A DNA stretch of 64,000 bases, taken from Vibrio gazogenes. Its GTDB lineage: Bacteria; Pseudomonadota; Gammaproteobacteria; Enterobacterales; Vibrionaceae. The position numbers and the translations under genes are program-made. The notes under the pieces were generated by a model. The model did no database searches, was not told the origin of the DNA, and was given only the letters and a program-made list of their open reading frames with translations. The stretch lies in assembly GCF_002196515.1 (NCBI RefSeq), contig NZ_CP018836.1:620001-684000 (forward strand), written 5' to 3'. This document shows, in pieces, positions 1-9,662 of this stretch (its first letter is position 1; each line of letters starts with the position of its first letter).

Positions 1-1
1 G

Positions 2-916
2 AGTGTGTTCGCCATTTCTTCGACACTCTGGATTTTTACCGGCTCATCCGCGGTGATCCTGATGATGATTTTGCCCGTCGTCTTTTCGATGATGATGGCG
101 CGTTTACCACTCAACATTGTCACCATCGTGCTGAAACGACTGACGATCAGTGCCATCGTAGCTGTTGGTGTCGCCATTTTTTATGCGCTGAATATTCTGG
201 CCCAAAGTTCGGCCGATTATATTTTGCTTTTGATGGTTCTGGCCGGGCCTTATTTTCTCGGTCTTCTGGCATTGGCAAACCGTCCGACATTGCCTTACGG
301 GCTCGGCTTTTGTATTCCGTTCACAATATTAACTCGTCCGGGACCGGACATGAGCCTGTCGTTTTCTATCGACTTCGCACTGAGTAGCGGACTGGGCATT
401 ATCTGCGGCAGTTACCTGTTGTATTGGCTATTCCAAATTATCACCGGCCCCAGTCTGAAACTGATTCAAAAAGGTGTCTTAAGAGCAACGGTGAAGGATT
501 TGAAGTCCCTTTCATGTCATCAGGAAAATGAAGAAACCCGCTTTAATGCCCGCATGACCGATCGACTCCTCCGCTCTATCGCCGGAGAAGCAACACCGGA
601 ACGACAGAGAATGACCGATATCGTACTGACAGGGCTCAATCTCGGCCATATTATTCTGCGCTTCAGCCGGATGTTAAACACGCTCGGATTGAATCAACAC
701 ACCTCATCGTATCAACATTGGCAAACAGTGTTGGCGGAAGCTTATGGATTGGCTGCCCAAGGTCAGTATAGTGAGCCGCTACAAATTGCGTCTGAACAAT
801 TATTGGCCGACCTACAAGCCGCTGGGGTCAGCGAAGCACAAATTCGGATGATTGAAGGGATGATGCAACGAATCGGCTTTACGTTTGAAAGAACAGCGCA
901 GAGTATCAACGTGTGA
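2..916 (+). CDS. FUSC-family inner membrane protein, C-terminal part (cut by window start)
   Basis: The reading frame is open from the first bases, so the GTG at 5 is probably internal and the gene begins outside the window. The visible 304 residues hold about five hydrophobic membrane segments (residues 5-160) followed by a soluble helical tail of about 140 residues rich in R, E and Q. Hydrophobic bundles followed by a cytoplasmic helical domain are typical of FUSC / aromatic-acid-efflux proteins. The family assignment rests on this architecture and overall resemblance, not on a diagnostic motif. The gene converges on the thioesterase at 942-1478. Confidence 0.6.
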   Translation, partial: SVFAISSTLWIFTGSSAVILMMILPVVFSMMMARLPLNIVTIVLKRLTISAIVAVGVAIFYALNILAQSSADYILLLMVLAGPYFLGLLALANRPTLPYGLGFCIPFTILTRPGPDMSLSFSIDFALSSGLGIICGSYLLYWLFQIITGPSLKLIQKGVLRATVKDLKSLSCHQENEETRFNARMTDRLLRSIAGEATPERQRMTDIVLTGLNLGHIILRFSRMLNTLGLNQHTSSYQHWQTVLAEAYGLAAQGQYSEPLQIASEQLLADLQAAGVSEAQIRMIEGMMQRIGFTFERTAQSINV

Positions 917-941
917 AACACTGCTGCATGCTTGATAGTTC

Positions 942-1478
942 TCAAATCGCATTCTGCTCTTTCTTCATTTGCAACAAGGCTTTCCAATTTTGAATGTCTT
1001 GTGGCAACTCCGGTGCATGATGGAATTCGAAGTCAGCGACTTGGAGTAATTGGCTCGTCTCCACCTTATGACCTTTACAGACAAACAAGGCCCGGATATT
1101 CGCAATCGCATGCAATCCGGTTTCACTGGTAAATCGTTGCTCCAGATAAAAATATTTTTCATCCCAACCGAGAATACGGCTATCAATATAGAATTTTTGC
1201 AAGGGTTTGATCGCACGTATAAACGTGAATTCAGAAGCATTGACGACCGGCAACCAACTGCGCTTAAGAAACGGTTTCAACAATCCCATTTCCGCCAACA
1301 GATAGGTGCGGCCTAAATCCATCAGTGCCGGATAACGTGCATTCGTCAGATGTAAATTGATATCACAATCCGTTGGCCAGGCGCGAAATCCTAATCGGGA
1401 GTTGTCCAACAAACCGAGACGCCGACAAAAACGCATCCGCCAAACTAAAAGCCACATGAAACGGAAATAAAGATTCAT
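942..1478 (-). CDS. hotdog-fold acyl-CoA thioesterase family protein
   Basis: A protein of about 178 residues with a 4HBT/hotdog signature near the N-terminus (TDCDINLHLTNARY, then the helix LMDLGR), where the Asp/Asn-containing loop precedes the central helix. This is the pattern of acyl-CoA thioesterases of the YbgC/FcoT-like broad family. I prefer the ATG at 1478 over the ATG at 1499, because AAGGGG lies six to seven bases upstream of it; the longer form adds only seven residues. The N-terminus (MNLYFRFMWLLVWRMR) is basic and amphipathic and may touch the membrane. The substrate is unknown. Confidence 0.75.
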   Translation of the reverse strand: MNLYFRFMWLLVWRMRFCRRLGLLDNSRLGFRAWPTDCDINLHLTNARYPALMDLGRTYLLAEMGLLKPFLKRSWLPVVNASEFTFIRAIKPLQKFYIDSRILGWDEKYFYLEQRFTSETGLHAIANIRALFVCKGHKVETSQLLQVADFEFHHAPELPQDIQNWKALLQMKKEQNAI

Positions 1479-1598
1479 GATCTTCCCCTTGATCTGCATT
1501 GCATCGATTCATTCGATAAAAATCAGCGTAATCGAAAACTGGTCATACCACAATAAATATACGGGGTACAACTTGGTTTGATCACGTTGCTTTGACGT

Positions 1599-1626
1599 AA
1601 AAAGTGCAACCCGAAGGTTGCACTTT
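1599..1626 (-). terminator. rho-independent terminator after prtV
   Basis: An 11-bp perfect stem (AAAGTGCAACC / GGTTGCACTTT) closes a CGAA tetraloop. On the minus strand it runs into five T residues. It lies about 70 bases downstream of the prtV stop codon. Confidence 0.8.
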
Positions 1627-1696
1627 GTCTGTGTCAAAACACATCGCTGTCAATATAAACGGATGATAGAAACAAACCGTTATCAATTGATACTCG

Positions 1697-4459
1697 TTAT
1701 AGATTGATGTGAATGGTTTTGGTGGTCGTCTGCCCATCGTTGTCAGTAATCGTCAATAACACCTCATACTGACCACGTTTGGGGAACGTATATATCAGTG
1801 ACACGCCATGCTTTTCTTCACCATTGGGAAGCGTCCACTTGGTATCAACAATACGTCCGTCTTCATCCCAGCTAGTCGACCACAACACAACCGTCCGGAA
1901 TAAATTGAAATGCCAAACATGTGCAATCGGTGCCTGACCCGGTTCAAGTACAACGACCGATTGACTCACGCGACCTGTCGCCCCCTGATCATCGGTCACC
2001 GTTAAGGAAACACGATAAGTCCCCGGCTTTTGATACGTCCACGTCGGTGCTGCGGCGGCACTTGTCTGCCCATTGCCGAAATCCCAATGATAGCTGACAA
2101 TATGACCGTCCGTATCGTGACTATGGTTGACCGCTGAGACGGTCAGATCATTCACCGTGAAATCAAAATCAGCTTCGGGTGCCGTATTGGGTGTCGATTG
2201 TCGGGCGATCTTAATCAAACCATATTGATTATTCTCCCCATGTTCCAACACGTCGATTTGTAGTCCCAGTTCAGTCAATAACCGCCCTGCATCCGGTTGG
2301 CCGGGATTGCTATAATCTTGATCATCGGCAAAATTCGCATTTGCAATCAAGCTGCTATCTTCCAGAACATCGCCATTATTGTTGACCAGACGTAACGGTG
2401 CTTGGTCTTGCAATGAGAATGCCGCATCACGGACTTGGAAACGGGTTTGTGCAGCTTGGGCGCTGTTGGCCCAGACCAAAGTATTCTGGTCAGCATCAAC
2501 CACACCGAGCCAGCCTTCACCGGGATGATTACCAACCCAGTTATCCGTTAGAGACTCATCCACATACCAAACCAGCAGACCCGGTTCGAATGACATCAAG
2601 CTATTGAAGCGCCGTAAATGACCCAGACCGGCATCAACACCTGCATGGCTTCGCCACTGCAACAGATAATAATGATCAGCCGTATGGAAACCATTGTTGA
2701 GACGGAAACCGTCAAAAGTGAATGTCGGTGTACTTTCCGCATCATCAATCAGTGTCGTCACCCCATCCGCGTCCAGTTGTAGGTTGTCCACATAGAGACC
2801 AGCCATAGCCAGACCGCCGTCTGTGATGTATTCAAATCCGAGGTTAATCTCTTGACCGGCCCACTTCGACAGGTCAAATTCAGCATCCACCCAACCTTGT
2901 GATTCACCGGAAATCGCTGGCACCAATCCCGTATTTTGCGGATCGTCCATCGTGGTAATATTGCCGGCCACAGACTCACCATTCACCGTGACTCGCGCGA
3001 AATCATAGTCCTTCTCGATTTGATACCATGCTTTGAACTTCAACGTTACATTGGATGCATTCGGTACCATTAAAGTACGCTGCATCTTATTCTTCAGACT
3101 ATCGCCTTTATCTGAATAGAAATCATAACTGCCTTCATACGGTGGCAAGTCTTCAACTTGTTTCGGTGGCAGCGGAATCTTAACCAGATTTTGCTGATCC
3201 GTATCAATGGTCTGACGCAATTGAATCACTTTGGCATGTTGTGCCAGTTCATCCAGCGTCACTTCTGTCGTGTTAATCCACTTCCCGCCGACGGCATCTT
3301 GTAAGAACTGTTTCGACCAAGCTGAAAATGCGGTCGGTTCTGTGCCCGGCACTTTCCCGGCCCAACTGCCTGACGACATAATTGACCAGTAAGACACGGG
3401 CTCACCTTGACCGGTATATTGCGTGTCATATTCATCGGGTAACCCCAAATCGTGCCCATATTCATGTGCACATACCCCTGCGGCCGCATCGATAGGCTGC
3501 ATGGTATAGTCATAGGCTGCGTACTGACCGTTAAACCGGCCCGGAACGTTACTCTGTGTGCCTTTCAGGACATAAAACTGTCCCAGATTATGACGGTGTG
3601 ACCAAATCGCGTCATCACCCAACACCCCACCACCGGCTTCTTCACCGACTGATGAGTGGAAGACCATCAGGTGATCGATCACCCCATCCGGCTCACGGTA
3701 GTCACCATCATTGTCGTAGTCATAGCGATCTTCGATATCAAAATCAGCAAGGTTGACATTGGGATCTTGGGCAAGTTGATCGAGTGCTTCACGAACCAGT
3801 TGCTGTGGGTTGACATCATTGCCACCGGATTCACTGTGCCCCCCATAATAAGCCGCTTCATGCGTCGCGTGATACCATCCCATAACTTGACCGGACACCC
3901 CGTAACTATCACCGGATTCCTGATGATAATATTGACGCATTGAGATCAGATTCTGCCCGTTTGGACCGTCATAGCCGTTATCAGAGAACAATAGCGACTG
4001 ATAATGTTCGGGCAAATAATCGGGATAGAACATATCGGTCAGTTCTGGGGTCAACCGGTTGTCATTCCATGGCAAATCAGGAAAATCAATCAACAAAGCA
4101 AGCACTTTATCATTGCGTTTCTGGCTGACATCCAGCGCAAAGACATTGTGTTTTTGACTCCCTTTCCCTGCTTTCATCGCTTTCAGCACTTTTGCCCGGT
4201 TGAACAATGCTTTTTTACCAAGCTGATCATCACCGCTAAAGCCATGACTAATTTTTTTCGCCAGATATGCTTTGAGTGCACGGTATTTGGCCTCTTCAGA
4301 GGCATGACGATCCACCACCCCCTTGCGAACCAGCATTTCAATCAGTTTTTCTTCATTCACAACCCCCATATCAATCGGGGCATTTGCATGGGTATAACTG
4401 CTGATGCCAATACAGCTCATCACTGCTGTTACAAGCAAGGTTTTCCTCATTTTTATCAT
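1697..4459 (-). CDS. prtV: secreted M6-family metalloprotease PrtV with PKD domains
   Basis: A 920-residue secreted zinc protease. After a signal peptide (residues 1-26, cleavage near THANA) comes an N-terminal propeptide with the helix EEKLIEMLVRKGV, then the M6 peptidase domain with the zinc motif HEYGHDLGLPDEYD at about residue 330. A beta-rich middle region follows, and two C-terminal PKD domains (about residues 755-835 and 840-920) with SYHWDFGNGQ and DTKWTLPNGE motifs. Length and sequence match V. cholerae PrtV (918 residues) along the whole protein as I remember it. PrtV degrades host and matrix proteins and is stabilised by calcium through its PKD domains. AAGGA seven bases before the ATG at 4459 supports the start. 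Confidence 0.95.
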   Translation of the reverse strand: MIKMRKTLLVTAVMSCIGISSYTHANAPIDMGVVNEEKLIEMLVRKGVVDRHASEEAKYRALKAYLAKKISHGFSGDDQLGKKALFNRAKVLKAMKAGKGSQKHNVFALDVSQKRNDKVLALLIDFPDLPWNDNRLTPELTDMFYPDYLPEHYQSLLFSDNGYDGPNGQNLISMRQYYHQESGDSYGVSGQVMGWYHATHEAAYYGGHSESGGNDVNPQQLVREALDQLAQDPNVNLADFDIEDRYDYDNDGDYREPDGVIDHLMVFHSSVGEEAGGGVLGDDAIWSHRHNLGQFYVLKGTQSNVPGRFNGQYAAYDYTMQPIDAAAGVCAHEYGHDLGLPDEYDTQYTGQGEPVSYWSIMSSGSWAGKVPGTEPTAFSAWSKQFLQDAVGGKWINTTEVTLDELAQHAKVIQLRQTIDTDQQNLVKIPLPPKQVEDLPPYEGSYDFYSDKGDSLKNKMQRTLMVPNASNVTLKFKAWYQIEKDYDFARVTVNGESVAGNITTMDDPQNTGLVPAISGESQGWVDAEFDLSKWAGQEINLGFEYITDGGLAMAGLYVDNLQLDADGVTTLIDDAESTPTFTFDGFRLNNGFHTADHYYLLQWRSHAGVDAGLGHLRRFNSLMSFEPGLLVWYVDESLTDNWVGNHPGEGWLGVVDADQNTLVWANSAQAAQTRFQVRDAAFSLQDQAPLRLVNNNGDVLEDSSLIANANFADDQDYSNPGQPDAGRLLTELGLQIDVLEHGENNQYGLIKIARQSTPNTAPEADFDFTVNDLTVSAVNHSHDTDGHIVSYHWDFGNGQTSAAAAPTWTYQKPGTYRVSLTVTDDQGATGRVSQSVVVLEPGQAPIAHVWHFNLFRTVVLWSTSWDEDGRIVDTKWTLPNGEEKHGVSLIYTFPKRGQYEVLLTITDNDGQTTTKTIHINL

Positions 4460-4558
4460 TGGATAATCCTTCTTATTTTTTTATGTTACAAATAGCCAAC
4501 GCTTCCTGAATTTTGATCAAGGATAAAATCAAAACAAACAGGTTTGTTGTGGGTGAAA

Positions 4559-4828
4559 TTATTGTTTAGGTGGTGCAATGCATGACTTCGAAGCAGTTGT
4601 TTCAGATGCTTCTGATGATTGAGCGCCTAACGATTTATCTGGATGCATTTTTGCTTTCTTATGCAGATAAATACGCAGTGCTTCTTGCTGTTCTTCGTAG
4701 GTTAATCCTTGACAGATAACACCACGTTGAATCAGTGACTGGAGTAGTTTCTCATCCTGAGGCTGCGAGCCGGAATAAACTGAAACGGAGAAGCCCAACG
4801 TCAATAAAAATGCGATCCTTGCTTTCAT
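4559..4828 (-). CDS. small secreted protein resembling the PrtV propeptide
   Basis: An 89-residue protein with a signal peptide (MKARIAFLLTLGFSVSVYSG). Its mature N-terminus (DEKLLQSLIQRGV, then EEQQEALRIYLHKKAK) aligns without a long gap to the start of the PrtV propeptide (EEKLIEMLVRKGV, then ALKAYLAKKI). The rest is a short Ser/Thr/Lys-rich tail with two cysteines in the whole mature chain. It lies about 100 bases upstream of prtV on the same strand, so it may share its transcript. No function is known to me. A stand-alone propeptide acting as chaperone or inhibitor of PrtV is an inference. The ribosome binding site is weak. Confidence 0.7.
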   Translation of the reverse strand: MKARIAFLLTLGFSVSVYSGSQPQDEKLLQSLIQRGVICQGLTYEEQQEALRIYLHKKAKMHPDKSLGAQSSEASETTASKSCIAPPKQ

Positions 4829-5588
4829 ATTGAGTCTTTTTCTGTAATTGATTTTTACAAAATATATTTATATTTACATTTTATCAACAAATAATTTTTT
4901 AATTTAAACCCTTCTCTCAATGCTTTGAAATATAATGAACAGCCATCATAGCATGCCCCCTATTAATTGATAAAAAAGAAGATATATCACATATTCATCA
5001 GCCACTGACGAAATTCGCTAATTCGTAAAATATAACTCGCATTCAAATTATTATCATGATAATAAAATTATTTATATTGAAATATATTTGGATAGATATC
5101 ACAAATAAATCCAATCATCGCTGTTGGTATGATTATTGTCACACAAGCCGACCGCTGTCTCATTTTTGGTATCGATGTTTCACAACAGAGAATGGTAAAA
5201 TTAAATACAGAGTGACTGTTCGCATCGCCCATCACTACTTTTAAATATTTATTCATCATGTGATGCGATAAGTTATTTATTTTTATAATCGGCTCAGACA
5301 AAAAATTGAGTCTTTTTCCAATGATTACGTTTTTTAATTCTTGATATCCCCTATTGTTTAATTGTGCTTCACGTCGCAAATATCATCAAAAATTAATTCA
5401 ACAATAAATACAAGTTGCTGTTTTTAAAGGAATTTAGTATTTGATAGATTACTTTTTCTGCAATATTAGTCACATTAATAAAATATCATAAAACCATTGT
5501 TAATTTAGACAAATTGATTATATCTCACGACCTAACACAATAAATACTATAAATATTGGTAAAAACTGTACCCTGGAGAATAAATAAA
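4829..5588. other. AT-rich intergenic region
   Basis: About 760 bases between two divergently read genes, strongly AT-rich from 4860 to 5570. No convincing ORF, RNA or repeat is visible; the open frames here have no ribosome binding site and low-complexity translations. It presumably holds the promoters of the small secreted protein and of the symporter. Confidence 0.6.
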
Positions 5589-6995
5589 ATGACTACGACG
5601 ACTACGATTAAATTGTCGGTCAAAGAGAAAGTCGCGTATGGCTTAGGTGATACTGGCTGTAACTTTGTCTGGCAGACCGTCATGCTTTTTTTAGCTTACT
5701 TTTATACGGACATATATGGGCTCTCTCCCGCACACATGGGAACCATGTTTTTACTTGTCCGTTTCATTGATGCCGTGACAGACCCGATGATGGGTTCAAT
5801 TGTCGATAGAACCCGTTCAAAACATGGTCGCTACAGACCTTACCTGCTATGGATCGCCGTCCCTTTCGGGGCCGCTTGTATGTTTGCTTTTTTCACCCCG
5901 AATTTTGGAGAAACCGGCAAACTGATCTACGCTTACGCGTCTTATATTTTCTTAACCCTGATGTATACCGCAATCAATGTCCCATACTGTGCGATGGCGA
6001 ATGCGCTGACCAATGATTCGAGTGAACGGACGTCGCTACAATCATATCGTTTCGCACTGAGTACAGCGGGTGGCCTGATTGTCACCATGGTTGCACTCCC
6101 GTTGGTGGATATCATCGGCAAAGGAAACATGCAGAAAGGGTATCTGGGTGCAATGGCCGTCATGGGCCTCGGTGCTATCGCATTATTCTTTTTCAGCTTC
6201 GCCAACACCAAAGAGCGCTATGTCCCAACCGAGGAAAGACAATCTGCATTACAAGACTTAAAACGGTTAATGAAAAATAGCCAGTGGCGAATCTTGTTCA
6301 TCGTCAACGTCGTGCTGCTTACCGGTGTTGTCTTTAAAGGCGCATCAACGATGTACTATGTGAAAGTCGTCATGGGCCGAGCTGACCTTGCTACTATTTT
6401 CATGGTATCTGGCATGTTAGCGAATATTGTTGGGGCGATGCTATCTTCTCCATTGTTCGGCAAATATAACAAACCAACCATATACCGTATTCTGATTATC
6501 ATTTCCGGCATTCTCGCAGCAGTGCTCTACTTCGTCGAACCCACCAATGTTCCGGCTGTGTTTACATTAGTCGTTCTGTTAGGTGTCGTGCAGATGAGTA
6601 CGACCCCGATTTTGTGGAGTATGATGTCGGATGTGGTTGACTACGAAAAAACTCGGAGTAATCGCTCACTCAGCGGTATGGTATTTTCAACCAATCTGTT
6701 TGCTATCAAACTTGGCATCGCAATTGGTGGTGCAGGTGTCGGCTGGATTCTGGCATGGGCTGGATATCAAGGCGGTGCAGCCGTTCAAACACCACAAGCC
6801 ATCGACGCAATCAACTTACTGTTTACGGTGATCCCCGGTGTCTTCTTTGCTGCGTTAGCGATATTCATGCTGTTCTATAAACTGGATAACGATAAGTTAG
6901 CCCAAATCAAAGTTGACTTAGCCAAACTTGAATTGCCTGCGTCACAATCGGCGGATCCAATCCAGACCCAGAAAGATCGGGAGGCGTTAATATAA
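5589..6995 (+). CDS. GPH-family sugar:cation symporter (MelB/XynP/YicJ type)
   Basis: A 468-residue protein with about twelve membrane segments. The N-terminal pattern KVAYGLGDTGCNFVWQ and the loop DPMMGSIVDRTRSKHGRYRPY are hallmarks of glycoside-pentoside-hexuronide:cation symporters. The conserved cytoplasmic motif near WSMMSDVVDYEKTRSNRS is also present. Members import melibiose, xylosides or glucuronides with sodium or protons. Given the xylanase and GH3 glycosidase elsewhere in the window, a xyloside or glucoside substrate is plausible but inferred. The ATG at 5589 is chosen because GGAG lies ten bases before it; a TTG at 5556 has no such support. Confidence 0.88.
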   Translation: MTTTTTIKLSVKEKVAYGLGDTGCNFVWQTVMLFLAYFYTDIYGLSPAHMGTMFLLVRFIDAVTDPMMGSIVDRTRSKHGRYRPYLLWIAVPFGAACMFAFFTPNFGETGKLIYAYASYIFLTLMYTAINVPYCAMANALTNDSSERTSLQSYRFALSTAGGLIVTMVALPLVDIIGKGNMQKGYLGAMAVMGLGAIALFFFSFANTKERYVPTEERQSALQDLKRLMKNSQWRILFIVNVVLLTGVVFKGASTMYYVKVVMGRADLATIFMVSGMLANIVGAMLSSPLFGKYNKPTIYRILIIISGILAAVLYFVEPTNVPAVFTLVVLLGVVQMSTTPILWSMMSDVVDYEKTRSNRSLSGMVFSTNLFAIKLGIAIGGAGVGWILAWAGYQGGAAVQTPQAIDAINLLFTVIPGVFFAALAIFMLFYKLDNDKLAQIKVDLAKLELPASQSADPIQTQKDREALI

Positions 6996-7059
6996 TCTTT
7001 CTGATTGAGCGGAAGATATTCGGCAAACCAGAAAGATGTCTTGTGAAAGGTTGATATTA

Positions 7060-7088
7060 ACAGCTGGTTGCCTCAGGCAACCAGCTGT
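7060..7088. terminator. hairpin between convergent genes
   Basis: A 13-bp perfect stem (ACAGCTGGTTGCC / GGCAACCAGCTGT) with a TCA loop lies between the symporter end and the convergent gene at 7109. Neither side has a clean T tract, so termination is likely but not certain. Confidence 0.6.
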
Positions 7089-7108
7089 ATTCCCAGATAT
7101 AAACTGAT

Positions 7109-7636
7109 TTAGAGCGTCACTTTCGTATCAACATATCCGTCACCTCGTTGAGATGAACTGCTATTGACCACAAACAGATGATAAGTGCCTACTGGAAGTG
7201 GAACCAGCACCCAACTTGTCGGCCCATCCACAATCTCATTGCCGGTCGAGTCTGTAAGATATAAATCTAAGGAACCGTTCGATAGATTCGTCAACTTCGC
7301 TTCAATATATTTATTCGCACAAGTTTGATCAAACGTATAAACCAGTTGCAGGTCATTCGGACGAACATTGGTAAAATAGAACGTATTCTTGCTTGTCAGG
7401 CGGCATTTGAAATCAAATGCAAAAGCACTTGCGAACCCATGCTTTTCAACCTGCTCGTTTTCTTCTTGAGTGACATCAATCGATAAAGTTTGATCCACAA
7501 CAGACGGACGCTCTTCAGGGTTGACCGCATAAGAAACACCACCGAGAACCACTTCCGACGGTACTTGAGCGGCCTGCGTCATAAACGACAGTGCGCTAAG
7601 GGAGAGGATAGCAACTGACTTGATAAGATTCATCAT
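7109..7636 (-). CDS. secreted protein of unknown function, PPC-like fold
   Basis: A 175-residue protein with a clear signal peptide (MMNLIKSVAILSLSALSFMTQA). The mature part is beta-rich. Its second half (LYLTDSTGNEIVDGP, then LPVGTYHLFVVN) resembles bacterial pre-peptidase C-terminal domains, which are small beta-sandwiches often attached to secreted proteases. Two cysteines (in DFKCRL and DQTCANK) could form a disulfide. I do not recognise the family, and the fold is suggested only by local pattern. The gene ends 20 bases from a strong hairpin. Confidence 0.6.
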   Translation of the reverse strand: MMNLIKSVAILSLSALSFMTQAAQVPSEVVLGGVSYAVNPEERPSVVDQTLSIDVTQEENEQVEKHGFASAFAFDFKCRLTSKNTFYFTNVRPNDLQLVYTFDQTCANKYIEAKLTNLSNGSLDLYLTDSTGNEIVDGPTSWVLVPLPVGTYHLFVVNSSSSQRGDGYVDTKVTL

Positions 7637-7803
7637 ACTTAAGATTTCCTTGTAATGTTATTTATACCCATATAAAACCAAGATTATACAAATAACATGC
7701 ATAAAAAATCCTATCAAGCCGTGTTATATAGCACACCAAACTCATGCCACAGAATTGATAATCCCTTCATTTTTCAGTCAAAAATGCGAACCAAATCCTT
7801 GAA

Positions 7804-8490
7804 TCATGCTTCATCCGTTTGGCAAGCAGCGCCCTGACAACAAAGCCAGCGAAAAATCGCGAGTTGGGCGGGTAAATAAAAGAGATATTCGGGATGCCAC
7901 TGCACACCGAGAATGGGGGTTTGATCAGTGCTTTCGACTGCTTGCGTAAATTGGTCTAAATCCCTGCCGACCACTTGTAAGTCCTGACCGACATCCTTAA
8001 CCGCCTGATGGTGTAAGCTATTGACCCGTAAATGATTTTTTCTACAGAGTGCGGCCATTTTTGAATTCGCACGGAGCTTCACCTGTTTGGTTGGGAGTAA
8101 CCCTGAACGGTTATAGGTCTGTTGCCGCAGCTCACTGATATCAGCATATAAGGAGCCGCCTTTGACCACATTGATCAACTGTAATCCGCGGCAGATACCC
8201 AACAAGGGCTTCCGATGTTCGAGCGCCCATTCAATCCAGTCAATTTCCAGTTGGTCACGCTCCGGATCAAGCCGTACCTGTTGATTGACATCACCACCGT
8301 AATGCTCGGGGCTGATATCATCACCACCACCAATGATCAATGCATCCAACGGTTCGCCCGTCCATGCATGATGAACACTCAGCCGGATCGCCCGTGCACC
8401 GACCAGCCATAATGCAATCCGGGTACACCACCACGAAGGAGACCAGCGCCTGCCGTTCCCCGTTACACCCACCCTTGGTCGTTGAGCCAT
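7804..8490 (-). CDS. class I glutamine amidotransferase / gamma-glutamyl hydrolase-like (peptidase C26)
   Basis: A protein of about 228 residues with the nucleophile elbow LGICRGLQLINV (catalytic Cys), the oxyanion-side motif GGGDDISPEHYGG and the His/Glu pair in GVQWHPEY. These are the features of PuuD-like gamma-glutamyl hydrolases. The start MAQRPRVGVTGN at 8490 is preferred; an upstream ATG at 8511 adds seven residues. The gene overlaps the end of the amidoligase gene by about 28 bases, so the two are translationally coupled. In this pairing the amidotransferase probably removes or supplies a glutamyl/amide group on the product of the amidoligase. Confidence 0.85.
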   Translation of the reverse strand: MAQRPRVGVTGNGRRWSPSWWCTRIALWLVGARAIRLSVHHAWTGEPLDALIIGGGDDISPEHYGGDVNQQVRLDPERDQLEIDWIEWALEHRKPLLGICRGLQLINVVKGGSLYADISELRQQTYNRSGLLPTKQVKLRANSKMAALCRKNHLRVNSLHHQAVKDVGQDLQVVGRDLDQFTQAVESTDQTPILGVQWHPEYLFYLPAQLAIFRWLCCQGAACQTDEA

Positions 8491-9437
8491 TGTGAGATCT
8501 CCTTTACCCAAACTTTACGTTCGACACCAAGCAAGGGACGCTCTAATTGAAGAAAGCGTGCCGCCAGCGTCTCGATAGCCTGTGGATCCGCCGCAAGCTG
8601 TTCGACAACACACCACAAATCCCAACTCTTGGTCAGATCCCAATCGGCATCTTCAATCCGACAGTCCGGCAGGCGATAGTGGAATGTCGGGCGAGATTTG
8701 ATTTTGGGATCATTGACCACCTGACGAACCCGATCAGCATCGATCTCAGCCAATAACGGCAGTAAATCCAGCGCACGGTTACGCGTGGGATTGTGTTTAA
8801 GATAGCGCTCGAACAGATGTGTCAAATCAGTGGATGTATCAGTGAGCAGTTCTTTCACATAAGCTTCCGGGTAAAGCGCAATATACGGGCTGATTCGCCG
8901 CGTCGGATCAACATCATGCGCCTCAACTAACCACCACTGTAATAAAGCAAATGCCTTGAGATAACGGTTGATCGTCGCCGCACTCAAATCTGGTAATTCC
9001 GGGTTGATATGCACACCAAAAGCAGCAATCAAAGAATCTTCTGTCCCTTTTGCTCCCGCTTTTCGCAACGCCACAATCAGTTGATTAAGCGGCTCCAGTC
9101 GATCCAGCGGAATCGGCGGACTGACAATTTCAAGCGGCACAACCGGCAAAGCGGCCTGATGTAACATATCGACCAGTTGATGACCATCGTCATTCTGCCA
9201 AGCCGTTTGGGCCTTACGTTTGAGAAAATCCCAGTCTAGTTCGAGATTGAATGTGCCTAAATCGTCAGTCCGCACACGAAACTCAACCGCAGACCGCTGT
9301 TCAACTTGACCACCCAGAATCGAGCACAAGGGTTCAATCACTTGTTCAAGCGTCAAACCGGTAAATTCCAATTCAAATCCTACTTTTCTGACTGCGCCTT
9401 GTTGCGTGTCAGTGACAGGTGGCATCTTAAATGACAT
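8463..9437 (-). CDS. amidoligase-family enzyme (glutamine-synthetase-like fold)
   Basis: A 324-residue protein with the N-terminal signature VGFELEFTGL, followed by a strand-rich region with paired acidic residues (FNLELDWDF) and a conserved EIVSPP segment. This pattern defines the putative amidoligases (Pfam Amidoligase_2), which are COOH-NH2 ligases related to glutamine synthetase. Their substrates are largely unknown. The downstream overlapping amidotransferase is a recurrent partner. The pair looks like a small two-gene operon making or degrading an amide-linked metabolite or peptide tag. Confidence 0.85.
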   Translation of the reverse strand: MSFKMPPVTDTQQGAVRKVGFELEFTGLTLEQVIEPLCSILGGQVEQRSAVEFRVRTDDLGTFNLELDWDFLKRKAQTAWQNDDGHQLVDMLHQAALPVVPLEIVSPPIPLDRLEPLNQLIVALRKAGAKGTEDSLIAAFGVHINPELPDLSAATINRYLKAFALLQWWLVEAHDVDPTRRISPYIALYPEAYVKELLTDTSTDLTHLFERYLKHNPTRNRALDLLPLLAEIDADRVRQVVNDPKIKSRPTFHYRLPDCRIEDADWDLTKSWDLWCVVEQLAADPQAIETLAARFLQLERPLLGVERKVWVKEISQWLNDQGWV

Positions 9438-9600
9438 CGATCAATCACCATTGTTATACATCGTTTTATCAGTCTAGCATATCAACCTCGGGCTATTGCA
9501 AGATGGCCAGAAGTCTAACTGATTGTTATACAATGTACTTTTACTGACTCAATATGCTTTTTCTCCGTATCCGTTGCCGCCAGCCAGTGCCGGAACACTC

Positions 9601-9642
9601 AAAAAAAATGCCACCACGTCAAAACAACAAACGTGGTGGCAT
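9601..9642 (-). terminator. rho-independent terminator after yagU
   Basis: A 12-bp perfect stem (ATGCCACCACGT / ACGTGGTGGCAT). On the minus strand it is followed by a run of eight T. It sits about 20 bases past the yagU stop. Confidence 0.92.
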
Positions 9643-9662
9643 CTCATCGATGACGGTCCAAC

